The position numbers and the translations under genes were made by a program. This document shows positions 53,401 to 63,269 of a DNA stretch of 64,000 nucleotides, piece after piece (position 1 is the stretch's first letter; the number at the start of each line of letters is the position of its first letter). The notes below the pieces were generated by a model, which was not told where the DNA came from, searched no databases, and saw only the letters and a list, made by a program, of their open reading frames with translations. The stretch comes from Fibrobacter sp. UWP2 (GTDB lineage: Bacteria; Fibrobacterota; Fibrobacteria; Fibrobacterales; Fibrobacteraceae), in NCBI RefSeq assembly GCF_900141705.1, contig NZ_FQYM01000012.1:22900-86899 (forward strand), in the 5' to 3' direction.

Positions 53401-56400
53401 ATACTCGTTACCATAATTCAAATTGGCCGAATCTGTTGCATGTCGATGCTGTCAGTTCTATAGAAACATACATCAAGGGCGTCAAGAGTAAGGATTCGAC
53501 CGAGTACAATATAGCACTCAATGGGCTACCCTCAAGAAAATTATTCTACGAAAACGGTTCAAACGAGGCCTCAAATGAACAGGTGCTAAGATATTCTGCG
53601 GAAGAATATATTTTTGAACGTAATGAAAATCATCTCCGCAACCCATTGCTTTCTTATTCATGTAAGCCCAATTGCACTTCGGGAAAAGTAGTTCAGGCTA
53701 CGGCGGCTCGTTATGCCGCTGCAAACGACTCAATAGGAATACCGCACCTTGTTGAAGAATGGGCTTATAATCCTGAGGAACTCGTAAATGGAAATTCGTT
53801 CCAGGGAATTCCTTGGGCTCTTGATGCGAACCCGAGTGCTATATGGAAAAAGAATTCTGAAATCTCAAAATATTGGAATGGTTTTGCGGTAGAACGAAAG
53901 GATGCTCTTGGTAACAAGACCGCGCGGATAGTTGATGATGACTCAATTGCTTTTGAACGTGCCGTGGTGCAAAATGCCGGATTTGATGAAATTCTTGTTA
54001 TTCCTGGTGATCGTTGTGACGAAAATGGCATGGAAGTGACTAGTGAATGTCACTTGTTGCCTTTACAGGGAAGAGCAACCGATGGCGAAGGTGCGTCTAA
54101 TGGTCGCTTTTCAAAAGTCGTGATGGATTTGAGATATGGCTTTTCAGGTGTCGTCAAGCAGGCAAGGCAAGGTAAATATCGTTTTTCCGCATGGGTTCAA
54201 AATGCGGACAACACATCTGCAACAGTTACGTTGTCACTTAATGGAATACAGAAATATAACTGGACTTTAGATGGGAATGCAGCCGGTAAATGGCATTATG
54301 TCGAGTGGGAAGGCGAAGTGAATTCGGGTTTACAGAATGTTTCCTTGTCTGGTACGGGAAATACTCGTGTGCAGGATATTCGGATGATTCCCGCTGGTGC
54401 TGCAGCCATGGTCAAATACTATGATGTACACTTCGGGATGCCTGTTGCCGAAGTTGATGATCGAGGTGTTGGTAAGCATATTACGCTGGATGGAAACGGA
54501 CGGATCAAAAAGACTTTTGGTGAAGATGTTTCCGGTAGTCTACGGCTTGTAAGCGAAAATGATTTCATCGATGCAAGATGTAGCGATCCTTCTCTTGGTT
54601 CAGATGACTTGGCGTCTTTATCTTTTGATTCCAAACCGATTCTGCAGTCTTCGACTAATCGAAACTTGCAATATGTATTGGCCGGAAACAAGGAGGATGT
54701 AGTTATTTCTTGGGAACCAAAGAATTCGGAAGATGCAGTCCGTTATCGTCTTTATGCGGACGGAGAGTCTGCTTCGGCTGGATGGCATTACGACTGTTGC
54801 TCTGCTACCGATGGGTTGTATGCTACATTTGATAACAATACCTCATATACATTGGAAATAGATGTCGGGGCGGATAGTGTCGGGATTTATACTGTGCATA
54901 TTCAGAAAGCCTCTTCCGGGTGGGTTGGCTATGGAAATGTCTTGAGAAAGGCAGAAATGCCGCTGTTTATAAATAGGGGCGATTCTTCGAAAATAGTCTA
55001 TTCTGCATCAGATGGAGTCTATACGGCTGATTTTAGTGGAAATGTATGGATTGAAAATCTGGTAACTTTGCAAAAGTCTAAAGCTCTGTCGGGAACAACG
55101 TCTGGTGGAAACAGCTATTTGCTTTCAATGCCGCGAATCCTGATGGTTGATTCTACTAGCAACGAAAATGCTGAACTGTTCTCTGGCAATTCAGAAACAT
55201 GGACCAACAATGGTTACATTTTTGATGCCTCCGTATACGGGCTTGATTTTGCTATGTCGGCGAATTCAACTGGCAATGTTTGTGCGGCCTATGTAAAGAC
55301 AGCTGCCCATGATGGCACAACGCCTTCGGTACTAGCTTCCAGTTGTTTTATAAACAATGTATGGATGCCTATAGGTGGCTATACGGTGTTTGGGCAAGAT
55401 TTTGATGCGCCTCCATCTGTTGTGCCGGGTATTATAGAGAATGGTGATGTGTTTGGCGTTGATTTGACAACAGGTCCTGGCGGAAAACTCTATGTGGCGT
55501 ATGTTGCACGAAATCCCTATTTTGAACTATATAAGGATGATGTGATTGCTGAACATGGAGATAGCGTTTCTTCTCCCAAATTCTTGATTATAAAGAGACT
55601 TTTTGATTCTTCGGAATCTGGGATATCTGGCTCAGGAAGTATTTGGGCGGGGCCGACTCTTACAAAGGATTCTGCTTCCAATGACATGCTTCCGAATTAT
55701 CTAGGAGATTTTGTCTTTATGGATGATTCAATACCACTTACCATGGTGAAGCAGTTTAAGATTGTTGGCGATGCTGACTATATCTACCTTGCTGTCGCAT
55801 ACAATGTCTCTGTGGATAATACTGGTAAGACTGCTATTACGGTTCTCAGGGGCGAATTTGTCGACACGGAAGATGAAGATGGTATTCCCGAACATAGACT
55901 CCAGTTTACTCCCTACGAGGATGCTTCTATTGTAAATTCTGCGGGATTACCCGTTGAACAGGAACGCCGGATTATTGCTTATTTAGAAAGTGATGCTCCG
56001 TTTGATTTTGCTGTTCGGAATGGAATCCCTTATGTCTTGTTTGCGAATAGTCAAAACGAAGATGGACTCACTCTTGTAAGTTATCGAGATTCACGATGGC
56101 TTTCTGTTGGTATCCCTGCTTTCATTAAGTCAAATAAAACGGTGAATTCGGCCAACTTGGCTTTTGGCTCAAATGGAACCCCCGCTGTTGTTGTACGGGC
56201 ATCGGATAAAGAAACGAAAAGTCGCAGAAAGCATATTGTTCCAATGAAGTATGTATCGGCGGATGACGTTGATATAACTCTTTCTGGAATTCAGGTTACG
56301 GGTGCCGTGACAACAATTTCGTCCGAATTCCGTCAATACATTTTAAATTATTCGGCCAAGGTATTGTCGGATGACTCTGTCATTGAAATATCACCTGCCT

Positions 56401-57710
56401 TGATGGAACCGCTGGATGTAGCTTCTGTGCAGGTGCTTCATAACGGGAACCAGGTTTCCTATGAGGGTGTCAATTTCTTTGGTGCACTGATATCGTGGGT
56501 CGGTTCAATATTTTCTCCCGGATATAACTTCCAGGATTTGACAAGTGAAATTCATTTGGAACCTGGAGAGAACCGCATAGAAATAAATGTCATCGGGGCT
56601 AATGGCGTATCTTTGACTTATACGATAGACCTGTTTAGGGAGCACCCGACTGCGGATTCATCGGATAAAACATTGCAATATAGTGTCAGTACCAACAGCA
56701 ATTTGATTCCTGTCGGCATAGCTTTGGATACGGCACTATATGTCAGTAGGGGGGATAGTTCGTATCGTAAATTCTGTATTCAGTTCCCGTTCGGCGTTCG
56801 TTTGTGGTTCAAGGGAACGACCTATTTCCGCAGCACCTGTGTTGATTTGGATTTCTCCAAGGCTTCAATCGATACGTTATTCCTGGAGGATGAATATGGA
56901 AATAAGCAAGTTATTTTCGTTGAAGATGACAACATTGCTGAAAACAAGAATGAAAGCGATGACGATAGTAGCGGAGTTGACGAAAATGAGAATATCCCTT
57001 TACCGTATAGGAATTTGTTAGGGCACAAGGTCTATGCTACAGGATATATGGCCCTTTATGATCGGGCTTCGATTTCTGCCGATGAAGTTGTCGGTGAAAC
57101 GGTCGAGGTTTGCGCAGGAGCAAATGTTCTTGCACAGATGACTGTTGAAGGGGATGTCTTGTTACGGTCCAATTCAAATGTCGAGGATATTACTTTAGGT
57201 GGAAATCTGTATATGCAGGATGGTGCAACGCACGGACAAATTGAACATAGGGATGTCCATATTGCGGACATACCTGTAAATTATTTCGTTACAGGAATAA
57301 CGGATTTTATCGTCGGTGTGAATGATTCGGCGACGATATCTTCTGGTGCATATAAGGATTTCCATGCCTATGCAAATTCGGAAATACATTTTGAGGAAGG
57401 GGAATATTATTTTGACTCCTTTGTCGTAGAACCTGATGTCAGGGTGTACTTTGATGGCCCTGTTCGTCTGTGGGTACAAAACGGTATCAGCATTGCTGAC
57501 CGTGCGGGGCTCTACAATTCTCCTGGTGGAGCGGAAAATGTATTTCTTTATACGAATACTACTGACTTAATGTATTTCGGAGTCTATTCTGATTTTGCGT
57601 CCATTCTTGTCGCTCCGTTCGCATCCGTGAGCCTTGCTACTCAATCTAGGTGGGAAGGATTGATTTGGGCTAACAATCTATACGTACAGGCGGATGCCGT
57701 AATTGAATAG
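50415..57710 (+). CDS. Giant SpvB-like exported protein, partner of the RHS protein
   Basis: 2431 residues from the ATG at 50415. Signal peptide about 1-20, then the SpvB/RHS-type opening block MSPDGGINPLSGTVSFSVPL and LSPTSWVGLGWSMG (31-90). A long region (to about 1900) has many tryptophan/tyrosine-rich beta repeats and segments like those found before RHS cores. Around 1955-2075 lies a cadherin-like beta-sandwich. The last 230 residues form a repetitive beta-rich domain that could be a beta-helix. No enzymatic motif is seen. The gene is AT-rich and ends ten bases before the RHS gene, so the two probably form an operon. By analogy with TcB/TcC and RHS pairs it may form part of a shell or act as a surface partner. 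Confidence 0.65.
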   Translation: MLSKILQALLALCSFVFSQSVETGEAFNKYMSPDGGINPLSGTVSFSVPLATLSAGGVSTSFALNYSGNVSQSVKNRNDLSPTSWVGLGWSMGFAKIVSENNHSMSLLDDFYYLVTAEGIRYKLIYEGNRWWIEGLPYWLVERHVETKILSGKTFEIVVGWVLTDDSGNKYQYGDMSYCLTNALDTACSAQGATAYELGFPAFGHTGESIDGDDVPYPVSWSLAKIYDWKNNSLTYSYYQFQEKIKHGSWTSQNRYTKETYLKEVRSSMGSYVKFVLSDKNKGDFEGEVVDAIGKEELSADDEIDAFVDPLERKFLSKVELYGMDGEILQTVGFCYEALKVSPSLDADENKKYTKRLLTRIVWANGAGKETKRESYEYYDNVYKAYLNDSYALGMMKEIQGANCGKVSFDYVYQAIDKQPLTIHSEKLPVVNVSLGYLEDGTPYLLGVDKNEKKVVVYYWRNGAWNIRKELSSLPYHDKGYFITAKNNWFAYVTGNGVSYDMYPVVWDGATWLVKPYIHDDGDRELVLTGPNYIVKGNLSSDESTLTLTVPWTLWGGSFVIDTLSADEGSMDNQFLQIYPSENHIAVSYIGTDWGNNYRVRIFSFKYEASGISVQKTYDNDDLDDDNRYYWGNGYLFGAVESTGLWGQRAEAYHWNGSGWTKLLNYDVHGVQGVPRAQAVGYNYVAMRHNDNDDLTLFDWDGESWRIPFENRNMVHHDDFDLLEEAEWDAVGSSNFFVTRRPKVDNIIEIPYFCWPKFKRWGVKWKCKYVRVWSETHPGANIELFERQNDGGWIRYGEVNTDDSKSEKHLVVGSNWYIEKRSNKAFLWDGVKWNEEQLDINWSHFEDIRNPSGQGLTTVEIFDESYTIGDFFAVEGAAETTEAGTTTIYYKKNDSFVKNKGVLLVGQKTVHDPIVDKKFSYKYVYNFDKAPDIAFDYVNNTPLITTVRVELPDNSGMIERELCSIDYSDVGLGLGKICAERTYVGEVIEKSSISKYTRYHNSNWPNLLHVDAVSSIETYIKGVKSKDSTEYNIALNGLPSRKLFYENGSNEASNEQVLRYSAEEYIFERNENHLRNPLLSYSCKPNCTSGKVVQATAARYAAANDSIGIPHLVEEWAYNPEELVNGNSFQGIPWALDANPSAIWKKNSEISKYWNGFAVERKDALGNKTARIVDDDSIAFERAVVQNAGFDEILVIPGDRCDENGMEVTSECHLLPLQGRATDGEGASNGRFSKVVMDLRYGFSGVVKQARQGKYRFSAWVQNADNTSATVTLSLNGIQKYNWTLDGNAAGKWHYVEWEGEVNSGLQNVSLSGTGNTRVQDIRMIPAGAAAMVKYYDVHFGMPVAEVDDRGVGKHITLDGNGRIKKTFGEDVSGSLRLVSENDFIDARCSDPSLGSDDLASLSFDSKPILQSSTNRNLQYVLAGNKEDVVISWEPKNSEDAVRYRLYADGESASAGWHYDCCSATDGLYATFDNNTSYTLEIDVGADSVGIYTVHIQKASSGWVGYGNVLRKAEMPLFINRGDSSKIVYSASDGVYTADFSGNVWIENLVTLQKSKALSGTTSGGNSYLLSMPRILMVDSTSNENAELFSGNSETWTNNGYIFDASVYGLDFAMSANSTGNVCAAYVKTAAHDGTTPSVLASSCFINNVWMPIGGYTVFGQDFDAPPSVVPGIIENGDVFGVDLTTGPGGKLYVAYVARNPYFELYKDDVIAEHGDSVSSPKFLIIKRLFDSSESGISGSGSIWAGPTLTKDSASNDMLPNYLGDFVFMDDSIPLTMVKQFKIVGDADYIYLAVAYNVSVDNTGKTAITVLRGEFVDTEDEDGIPEHRLQFTPYEDASIVNSAGLPVEQERRIIAYLESDAPFDFAVRNGIPYVLFANSQNEDGLTLVSYRDSRWLSVGIPAFIKSNKTVNSANLAFGSNGTPAVVVRASDKETKSRRKHIVPMKYVSADDVDITLSGIQVTGAVTTISSEFRQYILNYSAKVLSDDSVIEISPALMEPLDVASVQVLHNGNQVSYEGVNFFGALISWVGSIFSPGYNFQDLTSEIHLEPGENRIEINVIGANGVSLTYTIDLFREHPTADSSDKTLQYSVSTNSNLIPVGIALDTALYVSRGDSSYRKFCIQFPFGVRLWFKGTTYFRSTCVDLDFSKASIDTLFLEDEYGNKQVIFVEDDNIAENKNESDDDSSGVDENENIPLPYRNLLGHKVYATGYMALYDRASISADEVVGETVEVCAGANVLAQMTVEGDVLLRSNSNVEDITLGGNLYMQDGATHGQIEHRDVHIADIPVNYFVTGITDFIVGVNDSATISSGAYKDFHAYANSEIHFEEGEYYFDSFVVEPDVRVYFDGPVRLWVQNGISIADRAGLYNSPGGAENVFLYTNTTDLMYFGVYSDFASILVAPFASVSLATQSRWEGLIWANNLYVQADAVIE

Positions 57711-57720
57711 GAGTGAAAAA

Positions 57721-60700
57721 ATGAAAAAGATACTAATTCTTCTATTCCTGATTGTCGGATATTCCTATGCCGATGTCTTTGCCCAACGATACAGCGATGG
57801 CAAAATTCATAGGGCGCTTCCCAGCTGGATAGATATGTCAGACGCGGAAGTTGTGCCTTTTTCGGTGAACGGGACTGTTCTCAGTCTTCCCGAAGCAAAT
57901 CAATTTACATATATGTCGCGAACATATTCAAATCTTACCATTTTTGCCGATGGACGCATTTCTTTCGGAAATCTGACTAATGGTCTTGATAAGGACATCG
58001 AACCCTATCTACAGCCTATTTCTGCCGATGTCAACATGGGAAACTCTTTTAGATGGAGGTCCATCGTCGATGCGAATTCGAATTATCTTACCGTTGTAGA
58101 AATGGGGCCGTTTCTGTATAGGGGAAAATCCTATTCTGTCCAGTCGTCTTTCTTTATAGACGGTGAAATTCAGGTACAGCTATGGCAAAACGATGTTGCT
58201 CACGCCAAACCGGAATTGCTTAATTGGATGCGTCCGGTCTTGTATAACGGAACTGTAAAAACACGTCCGGAGAAGAAACAAGTGACCAGAATGGATGTCT
58301 ATGGGCCGAATGGTTTGAGACCAGGATGGATAGCGAAATCATTTAACGGGGCCGGGGTTTCTATTACTGAACCAAACGGCATTGGGACTGGCCTTCTTGT
58401 GAATATGGGAACATTTTCGCAAGCTGGGGGACTCCTTGCTTATGATTATTCTAGAGAGTACCCCGTAGTTGGAGGAATCCGTAATATCGAAGTCAAGATG
58501 CTTAATCCGGTCGATGTTGACGATAGTCTTTGCATTTGGTATTTTGACGAATTTCAAGGAACCGTCTATGCAAATTATCCATCTATGAAGATGAACCAGA
58601 CGATGGGGGTGTTTAGTCCCGAAGACTACACCTACCAGTGGGGTGGACCTTTCTATACATCGCTTTATGTAACTAGGCCTGCACCAGGTTTCAAGTTTCA
58701 ACTGGCTTACCCGCAAAACCAGAATATGACATTTAGAATAGGCCGGATTGTATACAATCTAAAGCAACTCCCGTCAATCCAGTTTCTGCCACCTAAACCA
58801 TATCAGTTGACTTTTTCGATTACGGGAAGTGGTCGTGTATCGATGAACTCCCCGTCGGGTACTTCTCCGTTTAGCCTGTACGAAGGTGAAAATGCTTCCG
58901 CTTCAATAATAGGCAAGGCCGGTTCGACGATAGAACGGATTACGGTGAATGGAAAAGTTGTTGTTCTCAATGGAGAAATTATTTCGAAAATGCCTCCCAT
59001 AAATCCGTCTTTTAATGCAATGAGGGCCGCAAATGAATATGTAAAGTTTTTTAAGGTCTATGGAAACAAGCCGTATTCGAAGATTGATTTTGATATCACG
59101 GCCATGCATGAAAATGTGAATGTGGTCGTTGAATTTGCTCCCTGTGAGGCGAGGACGCTCGATGTCGTACCGGAAATGGTAAAGACCGATTCCTATCTTG
59201 ATCCCGTCAACCAGTCAAATGCGAGAAAGTTTACATCGGCATTTTTCAAGGACGCCTTCGGTTCGACTGTGCAGAAGCTGGATTCTCTTGCTGACGGAAA
59301 GTATATTGTGTCAGCCGTATATAGTGACGCTCTCGGAAAAACAAAATATGAGCCGATGTCGTTTGTGCGTGATACGACTGCATTCGGGTATATGGATATG
59401 GCTTGCGAAGCCTGTGTGACCGCGGCGAATAATTATTACGACGGAACCGATTCTACAGACAAACCGAATGCGGAGAGTAATGCCTTTACGGAATTCGAAC
59501 CGAGATATGGAAATACTTCCGGTTCCTTCGGAAGGAATGCGGGGATAGCGAGGCGTTCTTTTGAATATCAGCAGCAAGTCCAGGAATCCTACGGTTTGCC
59601 CGCTTCTGTTGCGACGGACTTTCTCTATTTGGATTATTTGAACGAAGACAATATATCGGATAATTTCAGGAAAAGAATCAAGAACCCGGGCGGAAAGCAT
59701 TTGACGATATCTCGCGATGCTGAAGGGCGTTATACGCAAAGTGTAACGGATGAGAAAAACAGGACTGTATCGACATGGACATACGATGGCGAGAATGAAC
59801 TCGTTGTCATGAACGAGTATGATGGCTATGACAGGTTAATTCGATCTTATCTTAGGGATTACCCTGCGTTTGCGGATACGATGAGCTATGATGCCATGGG
59901 TCGCCTGCTCTCGAAAAAATCCAATGACCGTGGCCTGGTGGAATATGCCTATGATTCCCTGGGAAATTTAAGGTTTACGAGAAACGCTCGCCAGAAGGCT
60001 TTGGGAAACAACTACTTTATGGCGAATGTATATGACGGCGAAGGGCGTGTTGTCGCAATCGGCGAAGTACATGGCGGTCATGACTTTGCTGCCCCAAATA
60101 CGGCGATTGCTTCCGCAGCTCTTACTCCCATAGTCCGCACAGTTTACGGAAAGCCGACATCCGATACATTGACCCTATACGGGGTAAACCTGAACAGCTC
60201 GCTGCTTGGAAACATTCTGTCTCAGATGGACGGAATACGCGATTATGATGTCGGGGCTATCATTGCCTACGACGGTGAAGGTAATCCTGTATCTATAAAA
60301 ATGAAGTCCTATGACCGCATTGGGCGCATGTCAAGACAGTGGGTCGTCTATCTGTTTGACGATGTTCCCGCGGTACAATTGTCCTATGTCTATAACTTGT
60401 CCGACGAACTGGCTTCTTCGACCTATTCGGAATGGAATGGAAGCGGTTGGACGCAAAAGTCAACAAGGACTAGAACTTACGACTACAAGGGTCGTCTCGT
60501 TGAAACACGCGAAGGCAATTCCATGTTGGCTAGCTATACGTACAGTGCAAATGGGAATGTTGTATCCAAACATTATTACGACGCGGGAGCAGAGGTGTTT
60601 GCAAAAACTGTTCGGCGCGATGTATACGGAAGACCCGTTGTACTAGACTATAGGAACGGCTCTACGGAGCTTTATTCTGAAAACATATCGTATGAAAATC

Positions 60701-62592
60701 CCTTGTCTGTGCGACAGTCAACCGTGGCAAGAGTGTGGGCTGATGCGGGAACTGTAGGCCGAGTTGTAGAAAATGCTGGCTATACCTATGACTATCTGGG
60801 CCGTCTGACGGAAATGTCCGGAACTAGAAATGCAAGTTATAGTTACGACGAACTTGGACGATTGACTGTCAAACACGAGGGATCTCAGGCTGTAGGGTAT
60901 TACTATGGTTCTCAGAGCCATCAAGGGTATTATCGACCTTATGGTATGACAATTTCGGGTAGAAGCTATACCCCGTATGAGTATTATTCTTACGACGCTT
61001 CAGGAAATGTGTGGCTAGACCGTTATGCTCGTGCCGCCTACGAACTGGATGCCAGGGCCTTGCCGGAAAAAGTGCGGTTATATCCTGAAGTCCCATCGGG
61101 GATTTCGCTGGAAAATTTGGATGATTTCTCGTCTTCGGAATCGGGGCAAATTCACATGGCCTATGATGAAAACGGCCAGCGCGTCTATTTTAACTACAGT
61201 GACGGAAGTTCCGGTTACGGAGAAGCGACCCTGAGCGGTGTGGGCGTTTACCGCAAGGATGGAAGTGGGGATTATTCTCTTGTACGGGAGGATTTGATTG
61301 CTGGCGGCTACCGCAAAGATGGCGCAGCGTATTTCCCTGTGACAGATGTTCAGGGCAATATAAGGGGCTATGCAAATACATCTGGAGTCCAGAGCGCATA
61401 CGCCTATTACCCATACGGAGCACTAATTGACTTGGCTCATGACGATGCTGAAGATTCAAGACGCTGGCAGGCCAAGGAATTTGATTCCTACATAAACAAG
61501 TATTACTTCGGTGCACGATTCTATGACCCGCTCTTTGGACTATGGCTTACGCCGGACCCTGCCGGACAGTTTGCGAACGCCTATACTTATGGCGGCGACC
61601 CGCTAAACTATATAGACCCAAACGGGGAAAGTGTGACTGCGGCCATCATTGTGGGGGCCGCTATAGGAGCCGCTATTGGCGGGACTGTTTCGGCGGTGAA
61701 TTGTAGCGGAGCAAATGAAGTGGGATGTGGTAAAGCAATTGCACAGGGTGCCGCAGTAGGTGCCATTGCTGGAGCTGCTAGTGGAGGAGTCGGAAGCGCA
61801 GTAGGTGGTTTGGCAACGGGTGCTGCTGGAGTTCTTATGGAATCTGGTTCGGCGGCGGCCTTTGTTGGAGGTGCTGTTGGTGGTGCTGCAGGATCTGCTG
61901 CTGGTTATACATCAAGTTATTTTTTAAACAACGCTTTGGGGAATCGTTCCGAATGGAGTTGGTTGGGGTGGAATGGCTTTCTTGCACAAGTAGGCATTGG
62001 AGCGGTTTTAGGAGGAACGCTGAGTGAGATTCGCTTTCAAACAGATGTCAATTATCAATGGAGTGTTTATGAAGAAACATATAATTTTGGCAAACGTTTT
62101 GATTTCTTAAATCGAGTTGCTAATTATATAGGAAATGAAGAAGGCTTAGCCTCAGGAACGATATCTGTGGATATGACACAGGAATATTTTCGGGTAGAAA
62201 GTGCTACCAGCAAAACTGGATTTGTTGATGCGGAGGGAATGACTGATAATTTGGGCAATATAAAAATTGCGAAATCGGCCACCACATCAGCAGCAAATTT
62301 TTATGAAACAATTGCGCATGAAGGTCTTCACCAAAAATTTAATTATATGGGACCTGATAATATGAGACTGATGTTTAATAATAGTATTGATGCTGAAGAA
62401 GCTCTAGTAAGAGATCGTTTATTAGATCATAAGTTTAATAAATTCTGGCCTAATGAACGTGCGAAAGAAATCTCTGATTTAAAAACATTTATTGAAAGAA
62501 AATCAACAAGCAAACAAACTATAAAAACTTTAGAAACTTTTGGAAACCGAAGGCGCTTGTACAATATTCTTTTGGAGACGCAACGAAGATGA
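57721..62592 (+). CDS. RHS-repeat protein with C-terminal HExxH zinc-protease-like toxin
   Basis: 1623 residues from the ATG at 57721, behind AGGAG. Signal peptide to about residue 23 (DVFAQR). An N-terminal beta domain with a repeat-like segment around 360-440 is followed by YD repeats from about 660 (YDAMGRLLSKK, YDYLGRLTEMS, YDELGRLTVKH). The RHS core end comes at 1215-1300, with YFGARFYDPLFGLWLTPDP and NYIDPNGES. A Gly/Ala-rich hydrophobic stretch follows (1300-1400). The variable tip (about 1440-1623) has HEGLH at 1533-1537, a zincin motif, so a metalloprotease toxin is inferred. The tip is more AT-rich than the core, as in other RHS toxins. The next gene overlaps by four bases. Confidence 0.85.
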   Translation: MKKILILLFLIVGYSYADVFAQRYSDGKIHRALPSWIDMSDAEVVPFSVNGTVLSLPEANQFTYMSRTYSNLTIFADGRISFGNLTNGLDKDIEPYLQPISADVNMGNSFRWRSIVDANSNYLTVVEMGPFLYRGKSYSVQSSFFIDGEIQVQLWQNDVAHAKPELLNWMRPVLYNGTVKTRPEKKQVTRMDVYGPNGLRPGWIAKSFNGAGVSITEPNGIGTGLLVNMGTFSQAGGLLAYDYSREYPVVGGIRNIEVKMLNPVDVDDSLCIWYFDEFQGTVYANYPSMKMNQTMGVFSPEDYTYQWGGPFYTSLYVTRPAPGFKFQLAYPQNQNMTFRIGRIVYNLKQLPSIQFLPPKPYQLTFSITGSGRVSMNSPSGTSPFSLYEGENASASIIGKAGSTIERITVNGKVVVLNGEIISKMPPINPSFNAMRAANEYVKFFKVYGNKPYSKIDFDITAMHENVNVVVEFAPCEARTLDVVPEMVKTDSYLDPVNQSNARKFTSAFFKDAFGSTVQKLDSLADGKYIVSAVYSDALGKTKYEPMSFVRDTTAFGYMDMACEACVTAANNYYDGTDSTDKPNAESNAFTEFEPRYGNTSGSFGRNAGIARRSFEYQQQVQESYGLPASVATDFLYLDYLNEDNISDNFRKRIKNPGGKHLTISRDAEGRYTQSVTDEKNRTVSTWTYDGENELVVMNEYDGYDRLIRSYLRDYPAFADTMSYDAMGRLLSKKSNDRGLVEYAYDSLGNLRFTRNARQKALGNNYFMANVYDGEGRVVAIGEVHGGHDFAAPNTAIASAALTPIVRTVYGKPTSDTLTLYGVNLNSSLLGNILSQMDGIRDYDVGAIIAYDGEGNPVSIKMKSYDRIGRMSRQWVVYLFDDVPAVQLSYVYNLSDELASSTYSEWNGSGWTQKSTRTRTYDYKGRLVETREGNSMLASYTYSANGNVVSKHYYDAGAEVFAKTVRRDVYGRPVVLDYRNGSTELYSENISYENPLSVRQSTVARVWADAGTVGRVVENAGYTYDYLGRLTEMSGTRNASYSYDELGRLTVKHEGSQAVGYYYGSQSHQGYYRPYGMTISGRSYTPYEYYSYDASGNVWLDRYARAAYELDARALPEKVRLYPEVPSGISLENLDDFSSSESGQIHMAYDENGQRVYFNYSDGSSGYGEATLSGVGVYRKDGSGDYSLVREDLIAGGYRKDGAAYFPVTDVQGNIRGYANTSGVQSAYAYYPYGALIDLAHDDAEDSRRWQAKEFDSYINKYYFGARFYDPLFGLWLTPDPAGQFANAYTYGGDPLNYIDPNGESVTAAIIVGAAIGAAIGGTVSAVNCSGANEVGCGKAIAQGAAVGAIAGAASGGVGSAVGGLATGAAGVLMESGSAAAFVGGAVGGAAGSAAGYTSSYFLNNALGNRSEWSWLGWNGFLAQVGIGAVLGGTLSEIRFQTDVNYQWSVYEETYNFGKRFDFLNRVANYIGNEEGLASGTISVDMTQEYFRVESATSKTGFVDAEGMTDNLGNIKIAKSATTSAANFYETIAHEGLHQKFNYMGPDNMRLMFNNSIDAEEALVRDRLLDHKFNKFWPNERAKEISDLKTFIERKSTSKQTIKTLETFGNRRRLYNILLETQRR

Positions 62593-63269
62593 CTTTTAGA
62601 TTTCTTGTTGTAACCCTTTTAGTGATGAGTAGTTGTGCTGTTTTGAATGGTGACCGAAATCGTTGGAGTGTGAAAATTTTTTCAGAGAGAATAAAGGACT
62701 CGTTCCATAGCAGGTATACGTATGAACCAGGGGAAAAGTCTATTTTGCGCTATAATGTGTGTGAAGAAAAAATAGAGAATCGAATAATTTTATACCCTTG
62801 TTCTCTAGAATATATAACATTCAAAGAATATGTAGAAACTTTACAAATAAAAGCGAGTGGGGTTGGTGAGTTAAATGTTCTATTTTTTTATTATGCGGCA
62901 CAAATGTATTATTTTCCCGAGGATTCAAGTTCTTCTTCCGTAAAATCCATTTATTCGTTTGCGTCTGAACGGGGACCTATTTATATAGATAATAATGGGG
63001 CGAAATTCGCTCTTTGCCAATCTACAGATGGAATAAAATGCGATTATCTTTTTGCAGAAATATCAGTAAAAAAAGACTGTGATTCGTGTATTACAATTTA
63101 TCATGAAATATATATGGATTTGTTTTTAAAAGAAGAAATGAATGCAGAAAAATTGTTGAATGTCTTGAAGGAAGAATCAGTGGCAGATGAAAATTATATT
63201 CCGTCTGATGTAGTTAGGCATACTTGGCCTTATTACAAGATGGATGGCAATAAAATGGCAGATTACTAA
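62589..63269 (+). CDS. Lipoprotein, possible immunity protein for the RHS toxin
   Basis: 226 residues. Lipobox VMSSC with Cys16, then a globular domain of about 200 residues with four further cysteines, two of them in KKDCDSC. I do not recognise a family. The start overlaps the RHS stop (ATGA), the standard place for a toxin's immunity gene, and both are AT-rich. An envelope-anchored inhibitor would protect from a protease acting in the periplasm. Function is inferred from position only. Confidence 0.6.
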   Translation: MTFRFLVVTLLVMSSCAVLNGDRNRWSVKIFSERIKDSFHSRYTYEPGEKSILRYNVCEEKIENRIILYPCSLEYITFKEYVETLQIKASGVGELNVLFFYYAAQMYYFPEDSSSSSVKSIYSFASERGPIYIDNNGAKFALCQSTDGIKCDYLFAEISVKKDCDSCITIYHEIYMDLFLKEEMNAEKLLNVLKEESVADENYIPSDVVRHTWPYYKMDGNKMADY

